DNA from: Selaginella moellendorffii
Taxonomy: Eukaryota; Streptophyta; Lycopodiopsida; Selaginellales; Selaginellaceae
Length of the DNA: 64,000 nt
NCBI RefSeq assembly: GCF_000143415.4
Contig: NW_003314283.1
Span: 96,232-160,231 of the forward strand
Direction: 5' to 3'
The notes beneath the pieces are model-generated. The model was not told the origin of the DNA, did no database searches, and saw nothing but the letters and a program-made list of their open reading frames with translations. Both the position numbers and the translations under genes were made by a program. Positions 11,398 to 22,490 of this stretch are shown here, in pieces. The stretch's first letter is position 1; each line of letters opens with the position of its first letter.

Positions 11398-11875
11398 TTT
11401 TGGTCCCAAAGGCCTTTCATATAAGTCTCCACCTCCATTTTCAATCTCAACCAATAATTCACCTTCACTTCTACCTAACAATCCTCCTTTTCATTTTGAG
11501 GGCTATTGTGAAGCTCTTCCATTTGTGACCTCGAGTGCAACTGAATAAGAATTCTTTCTTTATGATATTGTTAAAAGAGTTAGATTGCCTCAAATACTCC
11601 AAGAGTGATGTCAATATTTTCTTCAAAATCTTGCTCCAGATATAACATGAGAGCTTAATGTAGATATATATTATCTTAAATGTCCTATATGCAACTTTTA
11701 TTTAAACAAGATAGATGGTTGCATGGGTTTGGTAAATTTTATTGAGCATTGTCGCAAATGCCCAAGAGTGTTAAAGGTGTGCATGCGTGGATGTATAAAA
11801 AAATCAAGAAAGAATTAAAAACACACAGCTATTATGATTTCATGGTGGAGAATAATATTCCATTGGTGAACACTG
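11398..11875 (+). pseudogene. Zinc-finger-like gene remnant, copy A
   Basis: This copy aligns along its length to copy B (12196-12736). Its best-conserved part reads CPICNFYLNK...GCMGL...EHCRKCPR (about 11680-11765), a C-x2-C...H-x-C cluster that looks zinc binding, then HAWMYKKIKKELKTH and FMVENNIPLV. Upstream, the same order of a Pro/Ser-rich segment and an APDI block is visible but broken by stops and frame changes. It runs into the assembly gap. I do not recognise the family; it could be a domesticated or transposon-borne zinc-finger protein. Confidence 0.45.
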
Positions 11876-12105
11876 NNNNNNNNNNNNNNNNNNNNNNNNN
11901 NNNNNNNNNNNNNNNNNNNNNNNNNNNNNNNNNNNNNNNNNNNNNNNNNNNNNNNNNNNNNNNNNNNNNNNNNNNNNNNNNNNNNNNNNNNNNNNNNNNN
12001 NNNNNNNNNNNNNNNNNNNNNNNNNNNNNNNNNNNNNNNNNNNNNNNNNNNNNNNNNNNNNNNNNNNNNNNNNNNNNNNNNNNNNNNNNNNNNNNNNNNN
12101 NNNNN
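11876..12105. other. Assembly gap (230 N)
   Basis: A run of N interrupts the space between the two zinc-finger-like copies. The true distance between them, and the end of copy A, are therefore unknown. Confidence 1.
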
Positions 12106-12195
12106 AACCCCTAGATCTTTTCTTAGTATAAATATCGACAAGGGATGCTTTCAACATTGAAATTTCAATTTGTTTAAAGTGAAGGAATGACTAGG

Positions 12196-12736
12196 GAAAA
12201 TGCTATTGCTACTCACACTTGGTCCCCACGCATTTCATATAAGTCTCCACCTGTGTCTCCAATTTTTACGTACATTCCACCTTTCCCTCCACCCAATAAT
12301 CATTGTGAGGTTTTTCCTTTTGTAGCCCCAAGTGTGACTGAACAAGAGATCCCTCTTCCAATAATGTTTTAGATGTTGTTACTAAAGATGGATTGCCTCA
12401 TGTGCTTCAAGAGTGATATCAAATGTTTCTTCAAGATCTTGCTCCAGATATGGCTAAAACTTTTGAAAGAACAAACATATATTATCTCTAGTGTCCCATC
12501 TGCTACCTTTATTTAGATAAAATGGAAAGCTGTATGGGTTTAAAAACTTTTCTAGAACACTGTCACAACTACCCAAGAACTGATGTGGAAAGTGTGCATA
12601 AATGGATGTATAAGAAAATTAAAAAAGAGTTAAGAACACACAACTATTATCATTTCATGGTGAGGAACAATATTCCATTAGTAAAGACTACATTCACAAG
12701 TGCTGAATATGGTATTTTTAGGCCATCCTACTAAAA
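12196..12736 (+). pseudogene. Zinc-finger-like gene remnant, copy B
   Basis: Diverged duplicate of copy A. A Pro-rich stretch (PPFPPPNNH, about 12280-12306) lies in an open frame that ends at 12372. Further on, CPICYLYLDK...SCMGLKTFLEHCH (about 12491-12564) repeats the putative zinc cluster, followed by HKWMYKKIKKELRTH and FMVRNNIPLV. A TAG stands just before CPIC where copy A has Lys. The parallel conservation of the Cys/His residues and the basic KKIKKEL helix argues for a once-functional protein. Confidence 0.45.
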
Positions 12737-12766
12737 ATTTTAGCTACTAATAGTAGCTCAAATTTT
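12734..12766. repeat. Near-perfect 33-bp palindrome
   Basis: Two 16-nt arms (15 of 16 pairs) flank a single central A at 12750, with the core GCTACTA-A-TAGTAGC. It sits exactly where similarity to the zinc-finger-like copy ends and the minus-strand remnant region begins, so it could mark an insertion or transposon end. Confidence 0.8.
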
Positions 12767-13039
12767 AGCCATTTGAAGAACATATATTCTTCAATCGCAA
12801 ACACCGATCTACCAAAGTCACATGCTACTTCGACCATCAAACCACTACCTGCTGTGCAATGGATGACAACATCCCTAGTTGGGCAATAAAGCTCAAGTAG
12901 GACATGCATCACCAATGGAGATTAGAACCGATACCCAAACAATGTGTTGCAGATGTTGTCATCTACGAGATTTGGTATGATGTCAGTAAAGCTATCATAC
13001 CCTAGCAAAACCCTTATAACACACTCACTATCATGAAAA

Positions 13040-16000
13040 CTGTCATTTTCTCTTTTGCAAAATACATGGTAGGTCCACATCATAACTTGAATAATAAGAC
13101 TTTAAAGACAACCAAAACAAAAGATGATTTCTTACCTTCTCTGGCATGCCTAGGATGCCTTTGGTCTCGACCCCAACACTATCCATGATGCACCCGGAAG
13201 AGAACCTCTTGAAGTTGACTCGAGTTGCATACCTTATAAGGCAAGACATCCAATGGGGGTCATTTGGGAAAATGAAGGCAACTTGACCAATTGTGTGAAG
13301 GAGAATTGCTGCCAAAAGGAATGCATCCTTCAAGTGGTCTTTAGTCAGATTGTTCTAGCTTAGGACATCACCATTAGTGTCTAAAAGACCATCTGGCATG
13401 TCAAAGAGCATGAAGTTTGTGCTCTTGAGAGGTCACCTATGGATTTTCTGACAAAAGTGCTCCCACTTTTGCAGGATAGCCATATTCTTAGCATCCTCCT
13501 CAAAAGATGCCATCAATGAACTATAGGAGCTAATAAAGATCCCAACTTCACCATGGAATGCCACTGGAGAAATAGGGTGAATCTAGGGGGAGAAGACAAA
13601 GATAAGATATGAACTTAAGAAAAATTTACATATCGTCATATGGCATGTGGTAGATGTAAGTTCCTCTAGGTCCTCTTCTTAGGCATCAAGACGAGCTGGA
13701 ATGAAGTTACTCATGACAGTTTTTGCTACAACCATTTTGAGGAACTAAGAAAATGAGAAAATTAAGAGAAATATACCTCAAGAAGTTCCTCGGTTACGGG
13801 GACATTTTAGACGATCATCATCACTGTTGACTAATTCCTCTAGATGTGGATTTGCATGCTTTCGTCTAGGTAGAACTTCTTGGACGTTCTAGTTCTCTTG
13901 CTTGACTTCGTCTCAAGGAATTTCTTGCAAGTCTATCTCACCGCCATCTTCACTCTCCTTGCCATTAGTACCAATAGTGTCGACATTCTCATGGCCATCA
14001 TCTTTGTCATCTGGCATGTCTTCATTGTTGCCTCTTCAGCTTCTCGGTGGGTTGGTGCATAATCTGGCATCTCCAATTCCCAAAGACAAGCTTGCTTTAT
14101 TGTTGCTAGAAACTTCATTGTTGTCAAGTACATGCCTCCATCTCTCACACCATGCCTCAAGAGTCGTTCGCATACTAGTGTTTCGAGAGGAACACCTCTA
14201 TATTGGAGATACCTATAATAGAATATAAACAAATTGAGTATAGTTGAGAAATTGTATGTTACCTGAAAGCTGCTCACCACATGAAGTAAGGTTGGCTAAG
14301 TTGTTTATCAAATGGAGTCATGCTTGTGGCCTTCTTTGGTAGCCAGTCCTCTCTGAGTTTTGTAAGCTTAGTGGTGATGAAGTCCTTGAATGGAAGTTGC
14401 TCAGGATCATCCTCTATAAAAAGTGCTAGAAGCATCTCCCCTTCATATACAGTTTGTGAAATGTAGACGGTCCTCCTCATCACAGTCTCCATCATACTGT
14501 CCAAACCTTTTTCTCCTTCCTTGAGTATGTTATTGAAGTCGTTCAGAATGTGTATCTATTCCTCATATGTAAGCTTGGACTTTAAGATGTTGTAAATAAT
14601 CTCATCTGGAGTCTTGCCCACTAAGAAATAACTTTTGTGAGTAACCTTCATGTAAACACAAACAATAATTACTTTCATGATAAACAATCTCTGTTATGAT
14701 ATCAAACTACTCCTTTGGGCGTCGAGGGTTAGCCACACTAAGTAATTTCTTTACCTTTGTCTTCTTTGTGATGTTGATTTTCTTGTCAATTGCAGCTAAA
14801 TGCTTCAAGAGTTCTTGATCATTTTCAGCTTGATGTGACTATGCATATGCATCTTGCTTAACTTTCACCAATGGCTAAAGACAACACAAACATTCTATGA
14901 TAAGAAGTATACTTGGAAGAACATACCTTACTCCACACAACTGTCATAAAAGCCATTGGATTCTTGTACCATCTATTGGCACCTCGTTGATGCCGAATAA
15001 GTGATGCTAAATCATCACTATAGTGGCTGTAGATTGCATCCTCGTCGAGATTGGCAAGAAACTAGATCTGCTCGATATCATGTACTAGGCTTTGTTCCTG
15101 CACTGCAAACTATCCCAGCCTACAAAACACAAATTGTTAAAAGTGATTGAAGAGGGAGAGGTACTTACGCATTAATTTTATGGCAAGCTATCACAAGCCT
15201 TGCCACATCTAGAGATCCTCTCACGTGTACATGTCTAATCAGAACATTGATGTGATAGACAAGATCGTCTCAAAAGCATTCATTGATGCACTTCATCCAC
15301 GCACACTAGTAATGATTCCCAACTTCATTTTCCAAATGTCATCCCAAACCCTCTCGATTTCTGGTGACACCGAGAGGGTATTTGTCATTCTTAGCTTGAA
15401 GACCGAAACAAAGAACATACCTATGTTTGCCCCAAGGCCATTCTATTTGTACAAATTATAGATGTCCATGTTGATGAAGTGCGGTGGAGCAAACCAAACA
15501 ATGCTTGTCTAAGTGAATCGACATAGTGGGATTTTTTAGATCATGTCTCTCGGGCCTTCCCACTTGAGAGACTCCAGAGTCGTGTGAATGGCCTTCTTTT
15601 TGGTTCTCAAAACTGTTTCTTGGAAGCACTTATTTACAATGTGTTCAAGTAACTCCACTTCTCTTTCAGCTTTAACTACACCTCCAGTAGCACCATTATC
15701 AAATCTAGCCCCTAGCTCGAGCCTAACACCCTCGTCAAGCGCACTTGGGCACTGCTCCGTAATGTAGCTAGTTTCTGCCATATTTTGCGAATATGTTAAG
15801 AGTAGTGGCATTGTGGTTGTGACAACAATGGTAGTGATGACAATGGTTTCAATGGCACTGCTGGTGGTGATGATGTTGGCGGTGGTGGTGGTAATAATGG
15901 CAATGACAGTGGTGGTGGTAATAATGGTGATGACAGTGGTGGTAATGGTGGTGATGAAGGTAGAGGTGGCAATGGTGGTGAAGGTGGTGGCGGTGGTAAT

Positions 16001-16190
16001 GGTGGTGGTGGCATCGATGGCGGTGGTGGCAAAAATGGGGGTGCATGTGGACTGAAGATATCTAGTTGCGAAGATGGCAGAGTTCTCGCTGTGGAAATCT
16101 CTATCTGAATGTCAACTTGATTGTCATCCTGGATCTCGTCTTCCTGATGTCTTCTCTTTGATCCAACGTCCTTCTCCTTTTGTAGTTGTT
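13040..16190 (-). pseudogene. Decayed multi-exon gene with proline-rich N-terminal part, unknown family
   Basis: On the minus strand, successive coding-like blocks are separated by short intron-like gaps. The first is a DNQVDIQIEIS-like start and a long Pro run (15796-16120), then a block at 15536-15760 (LDEGVRLELGARFDNG), one at about 15225-15460, one at 14274-14504 (ALFIEDDPEQLPFKDF), an acidic Asp/Glu block near 13920-14050, and one at about 13135-13400 (DAFLLAAILLHTIGQVAF). A good donor (GTAAGAAATC) follows near 13135. Frames and stops prevent one continuous reading. I recognise no family; it may be a host gene fragment or one captured by a transposon. Confidence 0.35.
15813..16035. repeat. 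Degenerate GGT/GAT-type trinucleotide tract
   Basis: About 220 bp of imperfect GGTGGTNAT-like triplets. On the minus strand one frame reads as an almost pure Pro/Ser/Leu run and another as a His-rich run. The Pro frame joins plausible coding sequence on its upstream side, so I take it as the low-complexity part of the remnant gene above. Confidence 0.7.
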
Positions 16191-16254
16191 TTCATTTCTG
16201 AAAATAAAAAAAACTCATTATAAATTGAAAATGCATAAGAAGTAAAAATGCATA

Positions 16255-16720
16255 AGAAGCAGGGACTTTGGGGCAGGGAGTTGGTGCGGGCGTTAGTTCG
16301 CCAGCGAACTAGCCCACCCCCAAGCACCTTGGGCGGCCCGCGTGGAGTGCCCAGCCCGGGCACTTGGCATGGGTGCCGGTTCACCAGTGTACCAGCCCAG
16401 GCACTTTGCGCGGGCACTTGGAGCAGGCGCCGGTTCGCCGGCATACCGGCCTGCCATGGCCGGCCCAAGTGGAGTGCCTGGCTAAATGCCCGGCCCGGGC
16501 ACTTGGCAGCGGCGGCGCTGGGCACAGCGGCGGTAGCGCTGGGCAGTGGCAGCACTGGGCGTGGCATGGGCGCGGCGGTGCTGGGCACGGCGCTGGGCAC
16601 AGTAGCACTGGGCGTGGCATGGCGTGGGCGCGGCAGCGCTAGGCGTGGCATGGACGTGGCAGCGCTGGGTGCGGCATGGGTGCAGCGGCACTGGGCGTGG
16701 CATGGGAGTGGAGGAGTAAA
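16255..16720. repeat. GC-rich minisatellite-like island
   Basis: A sharply GC-rich block in an AT-rich setting. It is built of imperfect repeats: GCCCGGGCACTTGG-type units at 16340-16505, then GGCGTGGCATGGGCG / CAGCGCTGGGC units of about 20-30 bp to 16710. Long frames on both strands here are side effects of the missing AT-rich stops, not genes. Confidence 0.7.
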
Positions 16721-16800
16721 AAACTTACTCTTGGCGGCATTCTATTCGACGCCGATGGATCTCACAGTCACTCCCAATCTCCCACTCTACTTTCTGTAAA

Positions 16801-17655
16801 ACCTTAATGGCGGCAGCCGCCCTAACCCCAACCTAACTTTCATCACAACCATTCATCGTGGATGCATTAAATCTTTATTACATTCTGCAAATATTTGTTA
16901 GCAATGTACAATTTTTATTCCGTCATAGATTTGATCATGTGACAAAGTCCTTTTGAGTTATAATTTAATAATAGAGGTGTGCTCTAATATGACTATGCCC
17001 TAATGTGGAAATAATGTCACAGATGCATGTGTTGAATTGATCACAGTATGAAATTATAAATGAGAATTATATGTTTCTTGCAAGTTATAGCATCTTGTCA
17101 GAAAATATAAGATTATTAAATTGTAAGGTGTTATTTCCAAAGCAATGTATATAGATAATTTACTATAGGTGATAGATGGTAGTACAAAGATGGAATATAT
17201 TTAAATAAGTTTAGAAGAATGTGATGATTTCTAGCTTTAATGAAGTACTGAAAATATATATAATATTTAATTTGTTTGGCAACAGTTGGTTGATGGTAGA
17301 TCCTAGAATAAAATTATTCCTATCTTTCATATTATGGCACATGCTTGAAATGATATTTCTTTCCGTTCTACCAAAAGTTAGTCCATATAATAAATTTGAG
17401 CATGTTTTTGAATTCAATGTATACAGACTTTTAATATTATACAACATAGTCCTTTATACTTCATATAAAATTTATTATAACAATATTATTTGATGTTAGA
17501 TCCTAGAATAAAATCACCTTTTCTTTTTACATAATGGCATAGCATATGTTTGAGGTGACATTTCTTTATAAAAGTTCAAAGTTCCAAAACTTAAAGGCAA
17601 CAAAATGGAGAGCTCCCTTTTGCATTACCAAGATCACCCACTGTTTTCTTTCTCC
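16801..17655. other. AT-rich interval, no gene recognised
   Basis: AT-rich sequence with only short frames and no domain. A phrase near 17296-17330 (GTAGATCCTAGAATAAAAT) recurs with small changes near 17493-17515, suggesting a small local duplication of about 197 bp offset. The interval ends at the target duplication of the solo LTR. Confidence 0.45.
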
Positions 17656-17746
17656 CAAAGTGTAGCACATGTGGTTTTGACCCTTTATCCTATGGTGATT
17701 TACCATAAGATAATACCACGAAGCGGAACCTAAACCCTCTTTATGC

Positions 17747-17780
17747 CACGTGACAGATGCCACGTGTCACATGCCACGTG
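17747..17780. promoter_or_regulatory. Three CACGTG G-boxes at exact 14-bp spacing
   Basis: CACGTG occurs at 17747-17752, 17761-17766 and 17775-17780, each starting a 14-bp tandem unit (CACGTGACAGATGC and variants). CACGTG is the bZIP/bHLH G-box, and CACGTGTC also fits the ABRE core, so these are candidate transcription factor sites in the LTR. In the copy at 50547 the three corresponding sites are CACATG, CACATA and CATGTG. Confidence 0.7.
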
Positions 17781-18650
17781 TCCATAGGAACCCGAGGTTC
17801 AGAGCCTTGGACCACTGAATGAAGGAATGATGCCAAACTCCCAAGCGTGAAGCCAAAGAGTGGTGGAACCGAACCACAGAGCAACTCTCGAGCATATAGC
17901 CTAAAGAGCGAAGGAACAGGAGCCCGGAGCGACTTGGAACAGTCCTAGAGTAACCAGCGTCCCAATGCCAGAACTAACACGCAAAACGGAGCCAAACAGA
18001 ATCTGGCGCTATTTCGGCATACCGGTGGCCTAACACAAGGATATAGGTACTCCACCAGCTAGCATGGAATGGAACTTGGGCTTAGACTCAAGCCGGACGC
18101 AGAACAAGGACAGGCACGCAAGCGGGAGCTAAACTATGCCTCAAGTTGGTCGGCCATGCCCGACCTACCCACTATCCCTACTATACATTTGAAACCCCCC
18201 ACAGCCACATGTCTATGCCACGTGTCCATAGGAACCCGAGGTTCAGGGTCTTGGGCCACTGAACGAAGGAACGGTGCCAAACTCCCAAGCGTGAAGCCAA
18301 AGAGTGGTGGAACCGAACCACGGAGCAACTCCCGAGCATATAGCCTAAAGAGCAAAGGAACAGGAGCCCGGAGTGACTTGGAACAGTCCTAGAGTAACCA
18401 GCATCCCAATGCCAGGATTAGCACGCAAAACGGAGCTAAACAGAGTCTGGCGCTATTTCGGCATACCGGTGGCCTAACACGAGGACATAGGTACTCCATC
18501 AGCTAGCATGGAATGGAACTTGGGCTTAGACCCAAGCCGGACGCAGAACAAGGACAGGTATGCAAGCGAGAGCTAAACTATGCCTCAGGTTGGTCAACCA
18601 TGCCTGACCTACCCACTATCCCTACTATATATTTGGAACCCCCTACAGCC
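17774..18650. repeat. 444-bp tandem duplication inside the solo LTR
   Basis: The block beginning CCACGTGTCCATAGGAACC at 17774 recurs at 18218 and is colinear to about 18650, including the CTACTATA core-promoter-like end. The two units differ at scattered sites. The other LTR copies in the window have a single unit, so the duplication is private to this copy or its source lineage. Confidence 0.85.
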
Positions 18651-19249
18651 TCCCCTGCCCCCTTGAGGAACACACGCTTTGGGCTTTCACCCCAAGCCTC
18701 CCTTAGTATCAGGAGTTAGTCTCTGGGATAAGTTTGAAACTTACTAAATATGGAATGGCGCTAGATTGCGAATTTGGACATGGGACAAACACCATTGTGT
18801 TCAAGCCAATCTCTACATTCCGTAAATATGCCAATTGAGCAAATCTGGACACTTTCCATAAATAGCATTTGGGACCGAAATGAAACTAACACAAAAGGCA
18901 TGATAGCGAGGGTGTTTGGTAGACACGGTAAGCTATCATCTAGCGATATTGAGGGACCAAACTCAATATCACGGGAGTTCCTAACACTAGTAAGTGCAAG
19001 CCAACATCATGAATTTCTCATCACTGTGTCAAGTCCGCTTGACTAAATGACAACTTAGGATTTCCTTCCTTAGTGCCCTTCCGGTCTAAGTGCACATGTG
19101 ATGACCAGTTTCTCAACTAGCTTAGGCGGAGACTAATAACAAGTCCAGCAATACCGACCTCCTACCATCATGGCAATAAGGTAAGAGTGTCCGTAAGGAC
19201 TAGCCGATAGGTAACTTTCAATACCTGAAGTCACATTTGCGACACAAAG

Positions 19250-19799
19250 TCTTATTTCAAAAAGTTTTCTCTATAGACGTTTCGATCTTTCTCTCGGTTT
19301 TATTTCATTGGAGGCTGTGATTCGCAACAACAATGGTGTAGTTGAACGATCGGAGTTTCTTCTTTGGGTGTAGGTGAAGGTGGACAACATTGGGATTTGC
19401 AACATTCCAAGTCGAAGGAGATTCAAGTTTTTGGATCTCCAATCAAAGTGTGAGGCTATGATCTTACCAAAGTGAATGTAAAGAAAGAGTTAGTCGTCAT
19501 CATTTCCTCCTTTTTTAGTTCTAGTGGAGATGTTAGTCCAGTGCGAGCCAAGAATTTCCAAACTCGAACTTCACCAATATTCAAAGCTATTTGCAACGCT
19601 TTCTAGTTTTCCCCCCTCTCTATCGACGTGCGTTCCTTTCTACATAGGCCCGTTAGCGAGCTCCCATTTACATTCAATGGCAATATCTTCTTTGAACTAC
19701 CACCTCTTGTCAACTCAAAACGAAAGGGGATGGAGACCAAATAGGACATTCACAACTAGTGCAAGATCAAGACCATACATTTCCAACATTTCGAAGGCA
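19250..19799. other. Spacer between solo LTR and transposase remnant
   Basis: No domain is visible. A 92-codon plus-strand frame at 19524-19802 has no recognisable motif. The sequence may be the 5' untranslated part or terminal region of the MULE-like element that follows. Confidence 0.35.
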
Positions 19800-22490
19800 T
19801 AGTGTCCATGGTTCATTATGGTAGGTATTTGGATTGTGTGAATAAAGCATGCAATAGAGAGCGTGGTAAAAACTCCACATATTTTGAAAGATTTGCAACT
19901 AATCCTCCCATCTGTGACACCATTGGTGTTGGATTCAAGTGTCGGTTTTGCAAAAATGCTCCATTGTGTCATGCCATTTGCGGGGCCAAGATGTACTATT
20001 TTCTTCCATAGGATGGAGAGGTTGGTAAAGCTGCAATATATATTGGCACACACACACATCCAATGCAGAAAGGGATATAAAGGAGTTCAGTCAACTATTT
20101 CAAAGATGCAGTGCATATAAAGACTGTGAGAAACTCATTTGCAACTCCGAAGCATGTTCAAAAGACAGTTCTCAAGGATTTTATCGCAAACACTTTACTT
20201 GATCTAGATTACAAGAATACTCAACTGGATGAGGCTAGCTTGCGGGAGTTACTATGACATGTGCAACCTGCAACTAGCCTTAGGAGGTATGAAAATATTA
20301 TTACATACTTTTCAATAATATCTCTCTTATATTTTGTTTTATTTAGGATAAAGTCTTGGATGTGTGAATCTCAAGAGGGGAAACTCTAATAAAAAATCGA
20401 CTTAATCCTTGAACTAAAATAGACTTGTCCCTACAAGTTTATCCATGAGAGTTTATTTCCAAATCAAGTCATTACCCCTTCATTTTCAAAATGTCTACCA
20501 TGGGCCTTGCTTTTAGTATGGATCTTGTTTCCCGAATGGATATGTCTAAGTCAAGTGACCTTGTTAATGCATGGTACATTTTGACCATATGGAGCGGGTG
20601 GCAAGTTGGACAACCATGGGAGCTCATGTATATGATTTGAGGTAGTTTTTTTTCTCATTATCTTAAAATGGTTTTAAGCATTGCCCTTTTCACAGACTAC
20701 ATTGTAACTTGACAATTGCAACAGTAGAGTTTAAAGTACAAGACTAGATGGCTCAAGAAATATTTTGGAAGTCCCTCTCCAACATTGTATTGAAGCGGAC
20801 TGGTAAACCTACCAACTTTTGTGGTTTCATGGCAGATGGGGCTAAGGCTAATTGGAATAGTGTCTGAGCAGTCTTTGGGAATGGTCAACCTGTAGAAGGT
20901 CCTGAGAGGACTTGTAAGTTCCATTGGGCTCAAAGCCTAAACCAACACTGCCACCTTATCAAGCCAAATTTTCAATTAACATTTAAGGAGTTGTGTAAAC
21001 AATGGCAGGCTACATCTTCTGAAGAAGAGTATGAGGCAAAAGCAAATGAGATCCAAATGTGGTGGCGTGAAAATGGTCATACTGATGTAAGTTGTCTACC
21101 ACAACTTGAGTCGTGGTTGGGGTGGTGGGAAGCTAAAATGTTCCAATGGGGACATCACTTTTTTCAGGTTGGTTTTTCTTTTTTTCTACTTTTTAATATC
21201 ATCTTTTTATAAGGATCAACCACTTGAGGATCTTGCATACACCCAAACTGTGAATCTCTCAGAGAGTAAACATTGGAGTTAGCATTCCTCTAAGGCAGGG
21301 ATAGGAAAGATGAGTCTATATGAAGCATGTCTATCAGATTTGATACACGCTGTAGAGTAGTCTTCAAAAGCCTTGGAATTTGAGGAAGGAAGATACATGG
21401 GAACAGGACCTTCGGTTGAGATGTTACACGATTGGATGAAGAAGAAAGTGACTCCACCAGCACGAACAGTGGCAACTGCAATGGAGGAAGTGGTCTGCAG
21501 CACATCTATAAAGTACACTCCCCAGGCTTTTATTGGTGATATGAAGACCGTCTGCTCAAAGCATCGTTTTTCCTTTGCTGGTGAAGATGTTGATACGAAT
21601 CTTGGAGCAAAAAAACTCTCACAGGCGTAATATTGAGTATCATTCTACTCCAAGACATCACCCCCGAACTAAGCCACCTCAAGTGGCTAATGAAGAAAAT
21701 GCATCACAGCAGGTTGAAATTGTTTATCATAGCGTGGAGCCGAAGCAATGGGCAATCCGTCGAGTGCCAGAAAAATCAAATGTAAAGTATGTGAGATGCT
21801 TTCAAGGGGCAATTGTTGGGTTTGGATCCATGGTGACAAGTCTGCTTCTGTTCCAGCCCCATGTTTCCATGGGGAACAAAAGCAAGTAGGATTTTCAAGA
21901 TGGTGTTGGCTATATTGTTGCAACACTGATGTCAACCATATAAAGCAGCTTGAAGACATTATATTGACTAAACTTGATGTAATACCTAAAGAATGGCTAG
22001 TTGCTAATGGGGTTGCGCTCACCTCGAATGAGATTGAAAACCTTGAGAAATCTGGTTTCAATCTTGAAAGGAAAGTTGGAGACATGAGTGATAAAACCAG
22101 GACTATTCCTACAAAGATGCATTGAAGGCCAGCAAAAAAAGGTAAAGCAGTTAAATTTATTGCTACCGTCTCCAAGCAGAAGTAAGGTAAAATAAACTTG
22201 GCTCAAACACTTGAGTGTGAGATTTTCTCCATGAAGTACATCACAGCGCTTGCAAAGGAGTACATAGTCAAAACAAAAGGTAGAGAATACACAATTGCTA
22301 TTCAAAACTTTCCTTTTTACACATGTTCAAACTTTATGAAGCACAAGGAACATGGGAAGGCATATGCTCCTTACAAGCATATAAACTTTATCTTCATCAA
22401 CATCTTGCACTAGGATCCTAAAGTGGATATTCATATACACCAAGCAAACTTTACTATTGCCGAGTTGCAGAAAACTTTTGGAGCTAATTA
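19800..22490 (+). pseudogene. MULE-type transposase remnant (zinc finger, MULE domain, SWIM finger)
   Basis: Plus-strand blocks occur in order. A Cys/His-rich DNA-binding region (FKCRFCKNAPLCHAICGAK...IGTHTHP) is at 19805-20085. A transposase-like part with FMADGAKANWNSV and CKFHWAQSL (20825-20945) continues as KELCKQWQATSSEEEYEAK to 21167. A 46-bp GT-AG intron can be placed at 21168-21213, and the frame continues (ESKHWS, then 21373-21630). At 22270-22440 a decayed SWIM finger reads FYTCSNF...YKHINFIF with HQANFT after it. The first Cys of CxC and the Cys of CKH have both become Tyr. MULE and FAR1-like transposases have this architecture. TAG stops at about 21275 and 21358 stand where Gln fits. 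I could not define terminal inverted repeats. Confidence 0.6.

Larger units (their letters stand above)
17661..19244 (-). mobile_element. Solo LTR (family 2, copy 1) with perfect CAAAG target duplication
   Basis: On the minus strand the element runs TGTCGCAAATG...GTGCTACA, the TG...CA of an LTR. It is flanked by identical 5-bp duplications, CAAAG at 17656-17660 and 19245-19249. No primer site, PPT or coding sequence is present, so it is a solo LTR left by LTR-LTR recombination. It is 1584 bp long because of an internal 444-bp tandem duplication; the copy at 50547-51694 has one unit and is 1148 bp. The direct duplications, shared ends and third copy at 33281-33998 make this secure. The parent element is not in the window. 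Confidence 0.9.

Noticed and set aside
16124-16799. Long overlapping frames on both strands in the GC-rich island
   Set aside because: High GC and short repeats remove stops in all frames; no domain and no agreement between frames.
21687-22175. 162-codon minus-strand frame
   Set aside because: It is antisense to the MULE-like transposase remnant, which shows the recognisable motifs, and has no domain of its own.
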